Assembly: GCA_041389725.1 (NCBI GenBank)
Contig: JAWKRG010000004.1
Location: 434,001 to 498,000 of the forward strand
Direction of reading: 5' to 3'
Source of the DNA: Polyangiaceae bacterium
Lineage (GTDB): Bacteria > Myxococcota_A > Polyangia > Polyangiales > Polyangiaceae
DNA length: 64,000 nt
The notes under the pieces are model-generated. The model was not told where the DNA came from, did no database searches, and was given only the letters and a program-made list of their open reading frames with translations. The position numbers and the translations under genes were made by a program. Positions 14,335-23,390 of the stretch are shown here, one piece after another; position 1 is the stretch's first letter; each line of letters opens with the position of its first letter.

Positions 14335-17283
14335 TCAGAAAGTCGAGGCCGCCACGAAGTACGTCACCCCGCCGCTGGGCGCCTCGGAATCCATGCCTCG
14401 AGCATAGCCCAGGCGCAGGTTTGCCCCCGCGTAATAGCCCAGGATCAGGTCCACCCACAGCTCTGCACCCACGCCCAGATGGTACTGCTCGAAGGGGTCC
14501 TCCAGATCGATGCGGTTGAACGCCCCGCCGTAGTCCGCGAACACTGCAGCGCTGAGCGTGCGCAAGAAGACCGGGAGGGTGCTGAGACCGCGATCTGCGT
14601 ACAGCAACGGCAAGCGATACTCCGCGTTCAAGAGATTGTACTGCGTGCCGATGAACTGCACCGGTTCGTACCCGCGAAGCACGAAGGCGGACTGAAAGAT
14701 GCCGTCGGTGTACGCATCCAGCGGCGGAAGATCCACGAAGCCTCCGGTGTAGAACACGCCGCGCCTGGGGTAGGTTCCAACTGCTGCGCCGCCGGAAAGC
14801 GCCATCGCCAGCACGTGGTGATCGACCCAGGGCATGGGCAGGTACCCCGTCATGCGGCCCGTGAAGCTGGTCAGGGTGTCGTCGCTGCCGATCTCTTTGG
14901 CGGCGACGTCCGCGGCGACCGACAAGTTGAAACCGCGCTCGGTGCTGATGCCGTAGAGCGGACGATCCGTGTTGCTGTAGGAGTAGCCCAGGGACGCCAT
15001 GCCAAGGAAGCCGCGGTGAGGGTCTCGGGTCACACGCGCGTAGGGGTCGGCCTGGGGTCCAACGGGTAGCGTTCCGTCGAAGCTCATCGCCGTGTAGGAG
15101 AGATTGACGCTCTGGAACTCGAAGACTCCGGGCACGCCGAAGGAGATTCCCGTGCGCGCGCCCAGCTGGTGCTCGATGAACACCGGGGTCTCGTCGGCGA
15201 AGCGATAGCCAGCACGCGGCGCCACCCGGCGGAATAGCGAGGCGAAGAAGTCGAAGGGAAGCCGCCGATAGGCGTAGCTCGCGGTGCCACTCACCTCGCC
15301 TTGCTCTGGCTCGACCAACAGCGTCAGAGCGACCGCATGATGACCGACGATGTCCGACCCGCGAGTCGCCATGCGCAGCGCATTGCCAAAGGTGCCCGGG
15401 CCGTATTCGACTTCGTAGTTGCGCGGCGCCAGCGTCGGTAGCGGATTGTAGGGCTCGACGGGCCACAGTTTGGCCAAGGGTTCAGGGTGCGGCGACGAGC
15501 GCGACTCGTCGAAGGGTTGCGCAGCGAGCCAGCGACCCGAGTCCAAGGGCATGCTGAACAGGTCGAAGCCCCGCGAGGTGTAGCCAATGTAAAAAAGCGT
15601 TCTCCCATCGGCGGAAATCTCCGGGTAATAGGCCCCCGTCCGCACGTTGGTGACTTGGTGCAGCTTTCCGTCGGTCGTGTCGTAGGCGTACACGTTGGCG
15701 ATGCCCGTGCGGTCCGAAGTGAAGAAGACATATCGGTCGTCGGGTGACCACGCGGGCTGATGATCCAGCGCGATGTCGTGGGTGATTTCGCGGAACCGCC
15801 CCGTGCGGACGTCGACGATGCGAATGTCACGAAAGCCCCCCGCGGTCCACGCGCTGTAGGCCAGCTGCTGGCCGCCGTGGGAAAAGCGCGGAGAGAAGGC
15901 TTGCTCGTAGCGCGCAGACGGGACGAGCCGGCGTTCCTTCGAGAGTTCGCCCTCGGCGTCGAGCTCCGCGATGCGCAAGGTGGATGTCCCAGCTCGGTTC
16001 GTCACGTAAGCCACACGTAGTCCGTCCGAACTCACGTCGGGGTCTCGCGCTCGGCGTCCCGTGGTCAGCCGTTGGACACTGCGGCTCAGACCGCGGGGCG
16101 ACGCGGTGCCGACGGGCTGTCGGAACAAGTCGTTGAAGTAGTAGCGCCGCCCAGAGGGCGCCACGTTGTCGAAGACGAAGCTACAGTCCGGAGTGAAGCT
16201 CGCCGTGCGGCCTTCGCTTCGCGCAACGAGCTCCGCCTTTCCGTCCGCGCGCTGTTGCGCCGTCAGGTTCAGGCGATAAAACCCGGCCGGCGTGTGCCCG
16301 TCGTCGCGAAAGTACAGGACGGCCTCTTTGCCGTCCTGGCGCGCACAGGGGGGAACGACGCGAGGCGCCGCCGCGACGCGGCCTGCGTGGCTGAGCTGCG
16401 TCCCTTCACGCAATCCGCGCTTGTTCACCGCGGCCATCTGCGCTGCGTACTTCTTGCGCAAGTGAGCCTTGAAGCCTTCATACAGCTCCACGTAGGTGCG
16501 GCCCGTGGCACGCCGAATGGAGCGATTGATGCCCCAAGGCATGACGTTCGCTCCGTAGTCGGAAGCGACTGCGCCAAAGGTGTCGGGCCCGTAGATGTCC
16601 GCTATCCAGCCGATGAACTTACCGCCGTACAGGTACCAGAGGTTCCCCGAGGGCCAGCGGCGAGCGGGGTTGCTGATTTGGTCCAGCCGCGCGATGCGGT
16701 TCTCCAACACGTCTGCGCGCAGATACATGTCGAACTGCGTGGACCGCAAACGACCGCCGCCAGTGTGTTCCGACTCAAGCGCGACGGCCAAGCCTTCCAG
16801 GATCCAGCGCGGTTGCACTTGGTTGGGCGCGTAGGACTTGCCCACGATGCTGTTCAGCAGTGCGGGGACGCCGCTGATGTTGTCGACGTGCAGGATGTGT
16901 ACGTACTCGTGGGTGAGTAGCTCGCTCAGCCAATCGTCGTATTCGCCCAGGGGCGACATGTCGTCCGGCGCGCTCGCGAACAAGCGAATCGCGTTGTAGG
17001 GCAGGGCAGTGGCGGAGCCGTTGGCAGAGTCCGTGACGTCCGTGAGTAGGATCTCCGTGACTTCACTCGGACGCCACCCCAACTGTGGGACCAGCTGTCG
17101 ATGGATTGCCTCGCCCAGGTTGGCGACGCGCTGCGCCGACGCTTCGAGACCCCCGTGGTAGTGCACACGCAGGTGCGGTGTCTTGACCGTGTACCACTCG
17201 AGATACGGATCACCGGCGCGCGCGGGCAGGCTGACCACGAGCCACGCGACAACGAGCGAGAGCGCCGTGAGCCGCGCGTTCAT
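14335..17283 (-). CDS. Gluzincin-type metalloprotease / beta-propeller / outer-membrane barrel fusion
   Basis: The 982-aa secreted protein starts with a signal peptide (about 23 residues). Residues 25-270 resemble peptidase-MA-type gluzincins: HEYVH (125-129) supplies two zinc ligands and the catalytic Glu, and WILEGLAVALE (E163) could supply the third ligand. Residues about 300-600 hold TolB/WD40-like blades (SPRFSHGGQQLAYSAW, PAWSPDDRYVFFTSDR, EISADGRTLFYIGYT). From about 650 to the end, alternating aromatic strands look like a surface-antigen (D15-type) outer-membrane barrel, ending in ...TYFVAASTF. A protease tethered to its own pore or anchor is an inference from this order. The gene lies 15 bases after the PilZ gene. 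Confidence 0.85.
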   Translation of the reverse strand: MNARLTALSLVVAWLVVSLPARAGDPYLEWYTVKTPHLRVHYHGGLEASAQRVANLGEAIHRQLVPQLGWRPSEVTEILLTDVTDSANGSATALPYNAIRLFASAPDDMSPLGEYDDWLSELLTHEYVHILHVDNISGVPALLNSIVGKSYAPNQVQPRWILEGLAVALESEHTGGGRLRSTQFDMYLRADVLENRIARLDQISNPARRWPSGNLWYLYGGKFIGWIADIYGPDTFGAVASDYGANVMPWGINRSIRRATGRTYVELYEGFKAHLRKKYAAQMAAVNKRGLREGTQLSHAGRVAAAPRVVPPCARQDGKEAVLYFRDDGHTPAGFYRLNLTAQQRADGKAELVARSEGRTASFTPDCSFVFDNVAPSGRRYYFNDLFRQPVGTASPRGLSRSVQRLTTGRRARDPDVSSDGLRVAYVTNRAGTSTLRIAELDAEGELSKERRLVPSARYEQAFSPRFSHGGQQLAYSAWTAGGFRDIRIVDVRTGRFREITHDIALDHQPAWSPDDRYVFFTSDRTGIANVYAYDTTDGKLHQVTNVRTGAYYPEISADGRTLFYIGYTSRGFDLFSMPLDSGRWLAAQPFDESRSSPHPEPLAKLWPVEPYNPLPTLAPRNYEVEYGPGTFGNALRMATRGSDIVGHHAVALTLLVEPEQGEVSGTASYAYRRLPFDFFASLFRRVAPRAGYRFADETPVFIEHQLGARTGISFGVPGVFEFQSVNLSYTAMSFDGTLPVGPQADPYARVTRDPHRGFLGMASLGYSYSNTDRPLYGISTERGFNLSVAADVAAKEIGSDDTLTSFTGRMTGYLPMPWVDHHVLAMALSGGAAVGTYPRRGVFYTGGFVDLPPLDAYTDGIFQSAFVLRGYEPVQFIGTQYNLLNAEYRLPLLYADRGLSTLPVFLRTLSAAVFADYGGAFNRIDLEDPFEQYHLGVGAELWVDLILGYYAGANLRLGYARGMDSEAPSGGVTYFVAASTF

Positions 17284-17298
17284 AGCCGCGCCGTCGGA

Positions 17299-18555
17299 TC
17301 ATAGATCGTCGTGGAAGAGGGGTTCACGATTGCGAACGTAGCGGTAGACCAGTTGGCGGCCTTCCGGAGAAATCTGCGTGAACCTAGCACCGAAGCCTGG
17401 CGGGGCCTCGACGCCAACGGTGGACGCTGGAGCTTCGCGTACCCACTCGACTACCGCCAAGGCCTCGAACTCGTAGCCACCCGGCAGCGACACGTGAATG
17501 ACCAGGGTCTCTCCCATCTTGGGGATCTGATAGGTGGCCACGAAGATGCCGCCCGCCTCGATCACGTCGTTGCCACTGAGTCCCTTGTAGAAGTTGGTGG
17601 GACTGTGGGCGCCCAGGCTGGCCTCCATGCGTCGCGTGTTCGGCGGTGCTTGAATCGGGACCGCTGGACCTGGCGCCGCTTGCGGATGGGATCCAGCGGC
17701 CTGCGGATGGGACGCCGCGTGAGGTTGTGAGGCCACTTGCGGAGTGGCCTGCTGCGGCCAGCCTTGTTGAGGCTGCTGCCAACCTGCCTGGGGTTGAGCA
17801 GCAGGCTGTTGCGCCATGGGTTGTTGGGCCATGGGCTGTTGGGCCATGGGCTGTTGGACCATGGGTTGTTGGGCCATGGGTTGTTGCGGCTGCCCCCAGC
17901 CTGCAGCGGGTTGCTGCGCGGCCTGGGGCTGCACCGGAGCAGCAGCAACGTGAGGTTGTGCGGGTTGCGGTACCGGTGCAGCGGCCTGTGGTTGCCCCCA
18001 TCCGGGCGCAGCCGCCGGTGCGGGCTGCGCAATGGGCGCAGGCTGTACCGGTGCGGCCTGCGGCATGGGTGCGGGTTGGGCAGCGGCCGTCGGCGGGAGC
18101 ACCGCCGTCGCGCCGAGACCTGGAGTCGCACCGAGTGCGCCGGAAGCCGGAGCGGGGAACTGTCCGAAGCCTCCGCCCGCTTGGGGTTGCGCCATAGGCG
18201 CGGCGGGTTGAGTGGGAGCTGCTTGCACGGGTTGCGCGGGACCGCTAGCGAGGGAGTGAACGATTCCCAATGCACCCGCCACCGCCTCGGTGGCTTGACC
18301 AACGGCCGGGTGCGGGCTTTCTGCGTGAGCTTGCAGCAAGTTCAATGCAGAGCGTACCGCTGCTAGCGCCGCCGGAGCTGCTTCGGCGGTCGCGCCACCT
18401 TGCGATGCTTCGATACGGTGCAGTGCGCTCATCGCCTGCGCCACAGGCTCGGCCACGCTGCCGAGTTGGTCTGGCACACCTGGGCTCTGCAACGCCGACA
18501 GGCCTCGGGCCAGGCTCTCGCGTGCGGTTTTCGCTTGGCTGATGGGATCGCTCAT
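17299..18555 (-). CDS. PilZ domain protein with a long Gln/Pro/Ala-rich linker
   Basis: The ATG at 18555 follows a strong GGAGGAG ribosome site, so the longer upstream frame is rejected; the product is 418 aa. Residues 1-110 form an Ala-rich helical region (a histidine-free phasin- or HPt-like pattern). Residues about 120-300 are low-complexity Ala/Pro/Gln sequence with tandem MAQQP units. The C-terminal domain of about 110 residues resembles the PilZ paralogue family of myxobacteria (GGIFVATYQIPKMGETLVIHV, then FGARFTQISPEGRQLVYRY). PilZ domains often bind c-di-GMP, but the canonical RxxxR start is weak here (TRRME). The 982-aa gene follows 15 bases downstream. Confidence 0.85.
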   Translation of the reverse strand: MSDPISQAKTARESLARGLSALQSPGVPDQLGSVAEPVAQAMSALHRIEASQGGATAEAAPAALAAVRSALNLLQAHAESPHPAVGQATEAVAGALGIVHSLASGPAQPVQAAPTQPAAPMAQPQAGGGFGQFPAPASGALGATPGLGATAVLPPTAAAQPAPMPQAAPVQPAPIAQPAPAAAPGWGQPQAAAPVPQPAQPHVAAAPVQPQAAQQPAAGWGQPQQPMAQQPMVQQPMAQQPMAQQPMAQQPAAQPQAGWQQPQQGWPQQATPQVASQPHAASHPQAAGSHPQAAPGPAVPIQAPPNTRRMEASLGAHSPTNFYKGLSGNDVIEAGGIFVATYQIPKMGETLVIHVSLPGGYEFEALAVVEWVREAPASTVGVEAPPGFGARFTQISPEGRQLVYRYVRNREPLFHDDL

Positions 18556-18641
18556 CCAGCTCCTCCGTAGAGGCGCCCAGTCTATATCAAGGCGAGGCCC
18601 AGTTTCGTCGATGTTTCCCCGAACCCGAGATTTGCGCGGGT

Positions 18642-19550
18642 TCAGTCGGCATCGGGCGCGCGCCGCGCTACCTCGGCTGCCAACGCCGCCCCGTCGAACT
18701 CCAGACCCGTCTCCGCGTCCACGGCGCGCTCGATGAGCAGCACACCGTCCTGCACGGCCAGCGCGACGCGCTCCGTTCCCGGCCAAACGGCCGCCTCGCC
18801 GGGAGCGAGGGGCTCGGGTCCGGGCGCAGTGACCACGGCAGTCACGAACAGATCGAGTCCGCGTACGCACAGCGATAGCCCGGGCACTGGGGAGAGAGCG
18901 CGTATGCGTCGAGCTGCCCGTTCGACGTCCCAGCTCGGGTGCAGGATCAGGGCATCGTCGGCGGGCTCGGGAGCCCAGGTCGCCTTCGCTTCGTCCTGAG
19001 CGACGCCGTCGAGTGCCTCGCCCCGGGACAACGCCCCGACTGCGTCACGCAGCGCGGCCAAGGACACGCGGTCGAGCGCGCGGGCGAGTTGCCACGAGTT
19101 CATGTGACCGACGGGGAGGCTCCGCTGTGCAATGACCCTGCCCGTGTCGTAGTTCGCGTCGAGCCAGTGCACGCTCGCTCCCGCGAGTTCATCGCCGCGA
19201 TCGATCGTCCAAAAGAACGGATTGGGTCCTCGGTGGCGAGGCAACAGGGAGGGATGGACGCCCACGCCGCCGAGCCTGGTGCTGTCGAGCCACTCAGTTT
19301 GGATGCGACGGGTCCAGTACCAGCTGACGATGAGGTCCGGCGGATGGCTGCGGACCAGCGCGTCAATGTCCGCGACGAGAGCGCTCTCCGACCGCTCTGC
19401 CGCCAGCAAGAGGGGGCGCGCACCCAAAGCGATGCGCAAGCGGCGCAAGCCCGGGGCGGAAATCGGCGAAAGCACGCCCCATTGCAGGTCATGGCCGTCG
19501 GCGAGGAGGCACAGCGCTGCCAGGGGTAGGCCGAAGAAGCCGATTCTCAT
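18642..19550 (-). CDS. Formyltransferase family protein (methionyl-tRNA formyltransferase-like)
   Basis: The ATG at 19550 gives 302 aa; a second ATG at 19565 is possible. The N-terminal half has the formyltransferase fold start (MRIGFFGLPLA) and the family block GVHPSLLPRHRGPNPFFW, then ASVHWLDANYDTGRVIAQ with the conserved Asp. The family moves a formyl group from 10-formyl-tetrahydrofolate to an amine, as in fMet-tRNA or sugar formylation. The Asn two residues before the active His (N-x-H in most members) is Gly here, so activity is uncertain. A C-terminal domain of about 90 residues resembles the FMT C-terminal beta barrel. The gene is divergent from ftsE and upstream of the PilZ gene. Confidence 0.8.
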   Translation of the reverse strand: MRIGFFGLPLAALCLLADGHDLQWGVLSPISAPGLRRLRIALGARPLLLAAERSESALVADIDALVRSHPPDLIVSWYWTRRIQTEWLDSTRLGGVGVHPSLLPRHRGPNPFFWTIDRGDELAGASVHWLDANYDTGRVIAQRSLPVGHMNSWQLARALDRVSLAALRDAVGALSRGEALDGVAQDEAKATWAPEPADDALILHPSWDVERAARRIRALSPVPGLSLCVRGLDLFVTAVVTAPGPEPLAPGEAAVWPGTERVALAVQDGVLLIERAVDAETGLEFDGAALAAEVARRAPDAD

Positions 19551-19654
19551 GCGCGCCGCCAGCATACTGCGCCCCAACCCCAGCGGTGGGCTACGCCGCG
19601 GTAGATCTGCCGAAAAGTTGTTCCTGCTTGGCGCCCACTGATAGGTCCAAGCCC

Positions 19655-20443
19655 ATGGATACTGGGGCAAAAGGTCGGGCCTTTCGTCCGCTGCTGCGCT
19701 CGGGAGACAAGCGCTTCGATCCGACCGCTGCCCGTCGCCCCATCCTGGTCTTCGAAGAGCTGCACAAAGCCTACCGGCCCGATGCCCCGGTGTTGCGTGG
19801 GTTGAGCCTCGAAATCCAGCGCGGCGAGTTCGTATTCATCACGGGTCCTTCTGGAGCCGGCAAGAGCACGCTGTTGCGCATGCTCTACGCCGCCGAAGCG
19901 GTGGACTCGGGTCGGATCCTGTTCATGGGTCGCGACGTCGGCCGGCTCACCGCCGACTCGGTTCCGTTCTTGCGGCGCAACATCGGCGTGGTCTTTCAGG
20001 ACTTCAAGCTGGTGCCCAACTGGACCGTGAACGAAAACGTGTCGCTGCCCCTGGAGGTGCTCGGAGTATCTTCGCGGCTGCGAAGTCAGCGTGTCGGCGA
20101 CGCCCTCGAGCGCGTGGGTCTCGGTGGCCGCGGCACCGAACTGGCCGGAACCCTCTCGGGAGGCGAACAGCAGCGCGTTGGAGTTGCCCGTGCGATCGTC
20201 GGAGAGCCCGCCCTCGTGCTGGCTGACGAACCGACGGGCAACCTGGATCCACAGTTGGCCATCGACATTCTTGGTCTCTTCGAGGACATCAACGAAGGCG
20301 GTGTGACGGTGCTGTTCGCGACCCACGATCGCACCTTGCTCGATGTACGGCCCCGCCGTGTGGTGGTTCTGGACGAAGGCCAAGCGATGGACGTCAAGGG
20401 CGGCTTGGAGCGCGCCGCGGATCTCGAACGCGAGGTGGCCTGA
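19655..20443 (+). CDS. ftsE: Cell division ATP-binding protein FtsE
   Basis: This 262-aa ABC ATPase starts at the ATG at 19655 and has an extra 30-residue N-terminus. It has Walker A GPSGAGKST (65-73), the Q-loop in GVVFQDFKLVPNWTV, the signature LSGGEQQR (about 167-174), and Walker B LVLADEPTGNLD. The block after the Q-loop (DFKLVPNWTVNENV) matches FtsE rather than LolD. With FtsX it forms an inner-membrane ABC complex that controls peptidoglycan hydrolases at the septum. The next gene, ftsX, begins two bases after the stop. Confidence 0.93.
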   Translation: MDTGAKGRAFRPLLRSGDKRFDPTAARRPILVFEELHKAYRPDAPVLRGLSLEIQRGEFVFITGPSGAGKSTLLRMLYAAEAVDSGRILFMGRDVGRLTADSVPFLRRNIGVVFQDFKLVPNWTVNENVSLPLEVLGVSSRLRSQRVGDALERVGLGGRGTELAGTLSGGEQQRVGVARAIVGEPALVLADEPTGNLDPQLAIDILGLFEDINEGGVTVLFATHDRTLLDVRPRRVVVLDEGQAMDVKGGLERAADLEREVA

Positions 20444-20444
20444 A

Positions 20445-21314
20445 ATGACCCCGGTGGAACGTGCTTGGCGCGGAACGCGCAACGACTGGCGACTCCATTC
20501 GCTGAGTGTGTTCTCCGTGGCGGTCGCTTTCGTCTGTCTGGCGGCGGCCCTCCTCGTCGTCGTCAACGTTCACGCGATCAAGACTCGCTGGGTCGAGAAC
20601 GGGCGCGCGTCCGTGTATCTCGAGCCCGAAGCCACGCCGGCACAAGTGCAAGCCATCGAGGCGGCGCTGCGTTCGACTCCCGGCGTCACCGACGTGCGCT
20701 TCGTCAGCAGCGAAGATGCTCGCCGCGAGCTGACCGGTGGCACCCAAAGTGAGGCGTTGGCTGCGCTGCCCGCGGAGGCGTTCCCCGCTTCCCTGGAAGT
20801 CAGCGTCGCGGATGACGCCGATGCTTCGCGTGTTGCCAAGCTGTCTTCCCAACTGGGATCGCTTCCCGCGGTCGAAGCCGTGGAGACCTACCAGAACTGG
20901 GGTGAGCGTCTGGGGACGCTGCTTGCGGGCGGCACCACGGCGTCATTGGTGCTCGCGTTCGTCGTGTTGGCTGCCGTCGTGAGCGTGGTGTCGTCCACCA
21001 TTCGCCTCTCGTTGCAGCGCCGGCGCATCGAGGTCGAGGTGTTGAAGCTCGTCGGCGCCACGGATTCCTACGTGCGTCGTCCCTTCGTCTTGGAGGGCGC
21101 GGCTCAGGGGGCACTCGGTGCCTTTCTGGCCATCCTGATTCTCGGCGTGCTCTACGCCATCGTTCGGGAGAACTTCGACGGTCAGCTGGCAGTGTTGCTC
21201 GGGGTCACCCCGACCTTTCTGCCCTGGACCGTGGTGTTGGGCATGGTGACCCTCGGGGGCGCGCTCGGTGCTCTCGCGGCCTTCGGCAGCTTGAGGAAGC
21301 TGCTCAGCGTGTGA
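20445..21314 (+). CDS. ftsX: Cell division protein FtsX
   Basis: The ATG at 20445 follows the ftsE stop by one base, and the product is 289 aa. It has an N-terminal transmembrane helix (about 22-44), an extracytoplasmic domain of about 120 residues (ASVYLEPEATPAQVQAIEAAL, typical of FtsX), then three transmembrane helices (about 170-195, 220-245, 258-280). FtsX is the permease-like partner of FtsE and uses its outer domain to control a hydrolase or hydrolase activator. The downstream gene, one base after the stop, encodes a coiled-coil LytM protein, which fits the FtsEX-EnvC arrangement. Confidence 0.93.
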   Translation: MTPVERAWRGTRNDWRLHSLSVFSVAVAFVCLAAALLVVVNVHAIKTRWVENGRASVYLEPEATPAQVQAIEAALRSTPGVTDVRFVSSEDARRELTGGTQSEALAALPAEAFPASLEVSVADDADASRVAKLSSQLGSLPAVEAVETYQNWGERLGTLLAGGTTASLVLAFVVLAAVVSVVSSTIRLSLQRRRIEVEVLKLVGATDSYVRRPFVLEGAAQGALGAFLAILILGVLYAIVRENFDGQLAVLLGVTPTFLPWTVVLGMVTLGGALGALAAFGSLRKLLSV

Positions 21315-21315
21315 A

Positions 21316-22272
21316 GTGAAACGGCGTATCTTGCAGGTGTTGTTGGCCGCGGCGGCAATCGCGCCGCTCTCCGCTGGCCAACCCAGCACGCTGACGGTTG
21401 CGCCCGCTGCGTCGGCGCTGGATCCCGAGCGTCGCATCGAAGAAATCCGGCGCAAGGAGCGCGACCTGCAGAAAGACCTGGACGGGTTGAAAGGCGACGC
21501 GGAAGGCGCCCGCGCGCGCACCGTCGCTCGTGGTCGCGCCTACGTGCGCATCGCTCGCTCTGGGTTGCTGCCCGTGGGCGGCGGATTCCAGGCCACCATC
21601 GATCACGCCGCCAAGCTGGAGCGCTTGCACCGCGCCATTGCGCGCGACGTCGAGCTGGAACGGCGCATCGCCTCACGTCGCGTGACGTTGGCAAAGCAGC
21701 TGGACGCTCTGCGCGCTGAACGTGAGCCCTTGGAAGTGCAGGCGCGCGCGACGGCAAACGCTCGCGGCGCACTGCTCGCCGCGCAGGATCGCGCGCTTGC
21801 ATTTCAACGTGCCTTCGAGAGCAGCGCGGCGGCGCCGCACACGGCCATCTATGGCGCGGTGGGTCCCACGGACCCTGCCGAGCTCGCGAGCGGCATGGCG
21901 GCACTGAAGGGTCGCCTTCCCTTCCCGATTACCGGCCGTGCGGAGATCCACTCCACTCGCCGCCCCGGCACCGACGGACCGGGCTTGGAAATGCGAGCGC
22001 CGCGTGGCACGCCGGTGCGTGCGGTATTCGGTGGACGAGTCGCCTTCGCCGATCTCTACGCGGCTTACGGCAAGACCGTGATCCTCGACCACGGCGATCG
22101 CCACTACACCGTCAGCTCGAACCTCGACGAGATCGCGGTGAAGACCGGCGAAGAGATCACGGCGGGCACCCGGCTCGGGACCGTGGGCGACACGGGCGAT
22201 GGCCCGCTGCTGTATGTGGAGATCCGCGTCGGCACCGAGACCGTCGACCCCGCCGAGTGGTTTGGGATCTAG
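21316..22272 (+). CDS. Coiled-coil protein with degenerate LytM domain, EnvC-like
   Basis: This 318-aa secreted protein starts with GTG one base after the ftsX stop. A short signal sequence (about 1-20) is followed by two coiled-coil segments (about 36-70 and 95-175) and a LytM/M23 domain at about 215-318 (GTPVRAVFGGRVAFADLYAAYGKTVILDHGDRHYTV is its core). In active M23 enzymes the zinc ligands sit in HxxxD and HxH motifs. Here the first is TRRPGTDG-like without His, and the second reads LLYVEIR rather than HLHFE. Loss of these residues matches EnvC and NlpD, which activate amidases rather than cut peptidoglycan. The inference is an FtsEX-controlled amidase activator. Confidence 0.88.
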   Translation: MKRRILQVLLAAAAIAPLSAGQPSTLTVAPAASALDPERRIEEIRRKERDLQKDLDGLKGDAEGARARTVARGRAYVRIARSGLLPVGGGFQATIDHAAKLERLHRAIARDVELERRIASRRVTLAKQLDALRAEREPLEVQARATANARGALLAAQDRALAFQRAFESSAAAPHTAIYGAVGPTDPAELASGMAALKGRLPFPITGRAEIHSTRRPGTDGPGLEMRAPRGTPVRAVFGGRVAFADLYAAYGKTVILDHGDRHYTVSSNLDEIAVKTGEEITAGTRLGTVGDTGDGPLLYVEIRVGTETVDPAEWFGI

Positions 22273-22456
22273 CCTGCTCCCGAGCCTGAGCTTCGCGGCG
22301 GGCGCTCCGCGAGATCACGGTGTTGTCGCGCGGCAGGGTCGCGCTCGGCATGAGTAGCCGTCAGTGCCTGCGCGCCCTAGACAAAAAAAAGTCCGCAACT
22401 GCCAGGGAGGGCGGCCGAGGAGGCTCCGTTGTCAGCGCATTCTCACGGAGGTTTCC

Positions 22457-22897
22457 ATGACGACTCGTATTTCATCCTCTGGCCCGTCCACTGGCGTGGC
22501 TCCCACTCAAACCGCCGCGCGGGTGACCGCTCCCCCGGCACGACCCTTCAAACAAGTGATGAATGCTGGCGCGCAGGCCGTGCTCGGCGGGGCCGAAACG
22601 GCGCTTCGTCGCTTTCCCGGTGGTCCGATTCTCGCTGCGGCGGTGCGTACGCCCGCCGGTCCGAGCGTGAGCGCTGGGACTTCACGACCCGAAGGCGCCA
22701 CGGGCACCGCGGGAGTGGAAGACGGCGTCGGGCAACCGGGAGTGGAGGACATGCTGGCCCACAACGCCGACATGAACATGTACTACCTCCAGCTCCAGGA
22801 GCAGATCAGCGCGGAAAGCCGCGCCTACTCCACCATGTCGAACGTGCTCAAGGCGCGCCACGACACGGTGAAAAACGCGATCGGAAACATCCGTTGA
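22457..22897 (+). CDS. Conserved small protein of unknown function, 146 aa
   Basis: The ATG at 22457 follows a clear GGAGG site. The first 60 residues are rich in Ser, Thr, Ala and Pro; the middle is Gly/Ala-rich. The last 45 residues form a helical segment (MNMYYLQLQEQISAESRAYS, then a second helix ending KNAIGNIR). No transmembrane helix or signal is visible. The C-terminal helix pattern is of the kind seen in small secreted rod or filament subunits, but there is no type III secretion gene nearby, so no function is assigned. The next small gene starts 35 bases after its stop, suggesting a pair. Confidence 0.7.
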   Translation: MTTRISSSGPSTGVAPTQTAARVTAPPARPFKQVMNAGAQAVLGGAETALRRFPGGPILAAAVRTPAGPSVSAGTSRPEGATGTAGVEDGVGQPGVEDMLAHNADMNMYYLQLQEQISAESRAYSTMSNVLKARHDTVKNAIGNIR

Positions 22898-22932
22898 GTG
22901 CGCTGACAGCGCACGTGCGATAGGCTCACACC

Positions 22933-23274
22933 ATGGGTATCGACGGCATCGGCAAACCACCTGGGGGCGGGATTCCCCCAGGTGGAGTCCCAGGGGTCGG
23001 CCAAGCGGCCAAGACTTCGAAGACGTTCAGCGTGGATGCGGCCCAGCCAGTCGAGGGCGCTCAGAACGAGAGCTTGGCCCGGCTGTCTCGCGGCGAGATC
23101 ACGATGGATCAGTACCTCGACGAGAACGTCGCGTCGGCAGTCGCGCCGCTGCAGGACAAGCTCAGCGCGGATCAGCTCGAGTTCGTTCGCAGCACCCTGC
23201 GCGAGCAAATGGTTTCGGACCCCGTGCTGGTCGACCTGGTGAAGCAGGCGACCGGCCAAGCGCCCAAAGCGTGA
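22933..23274 (+). CDS. Conserved small protein of unknown function, 113 aa
   Basis: The protein begins with a Gly/Pro-rich segment (MGIDGIGKPPGGGIPPGG) of about 25 residues. A helical acidic domain of about 75 residues follows (LSRGEITMDQYLDENVASAV, then LSADQLEFVRSTLREQMVSD). It has no signal, membrane helix or Cys. It follows the 146-aa gene closely and precedes the 868-aa gene. The helical domain looks like a small regulatory or chaperone-like fold; function is unknown. Confidence 0.65.
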   Translation: MGIDGIGKPPGGGIPPGGVPGVGQAAKTSKTFSVDAAQPVEGAQNESLARLSRGEITMDQYLDENVASAVAPLQDKLSADQLEFVRSTLREQMVSDPVLVDLVKQATGQAPKA

Positions 23275-23390
23275 CTTGAACGTGCATGGCGCCCGGTGCG
23301 CCACGCAGCGCGGGGTGCAGAAGCCGCATCTGCAAGCATCTCCGTGCATGCATGACGCGCTGGCGCAACCGCGCTAAGAGCTAGGCGCTC

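Noticed and set aside
21316..22272. Active M23 endopeptidase
   Set aside because: The zinc ligands of the M23 motifs are missing, so an EnvC-like regulator is preferred.
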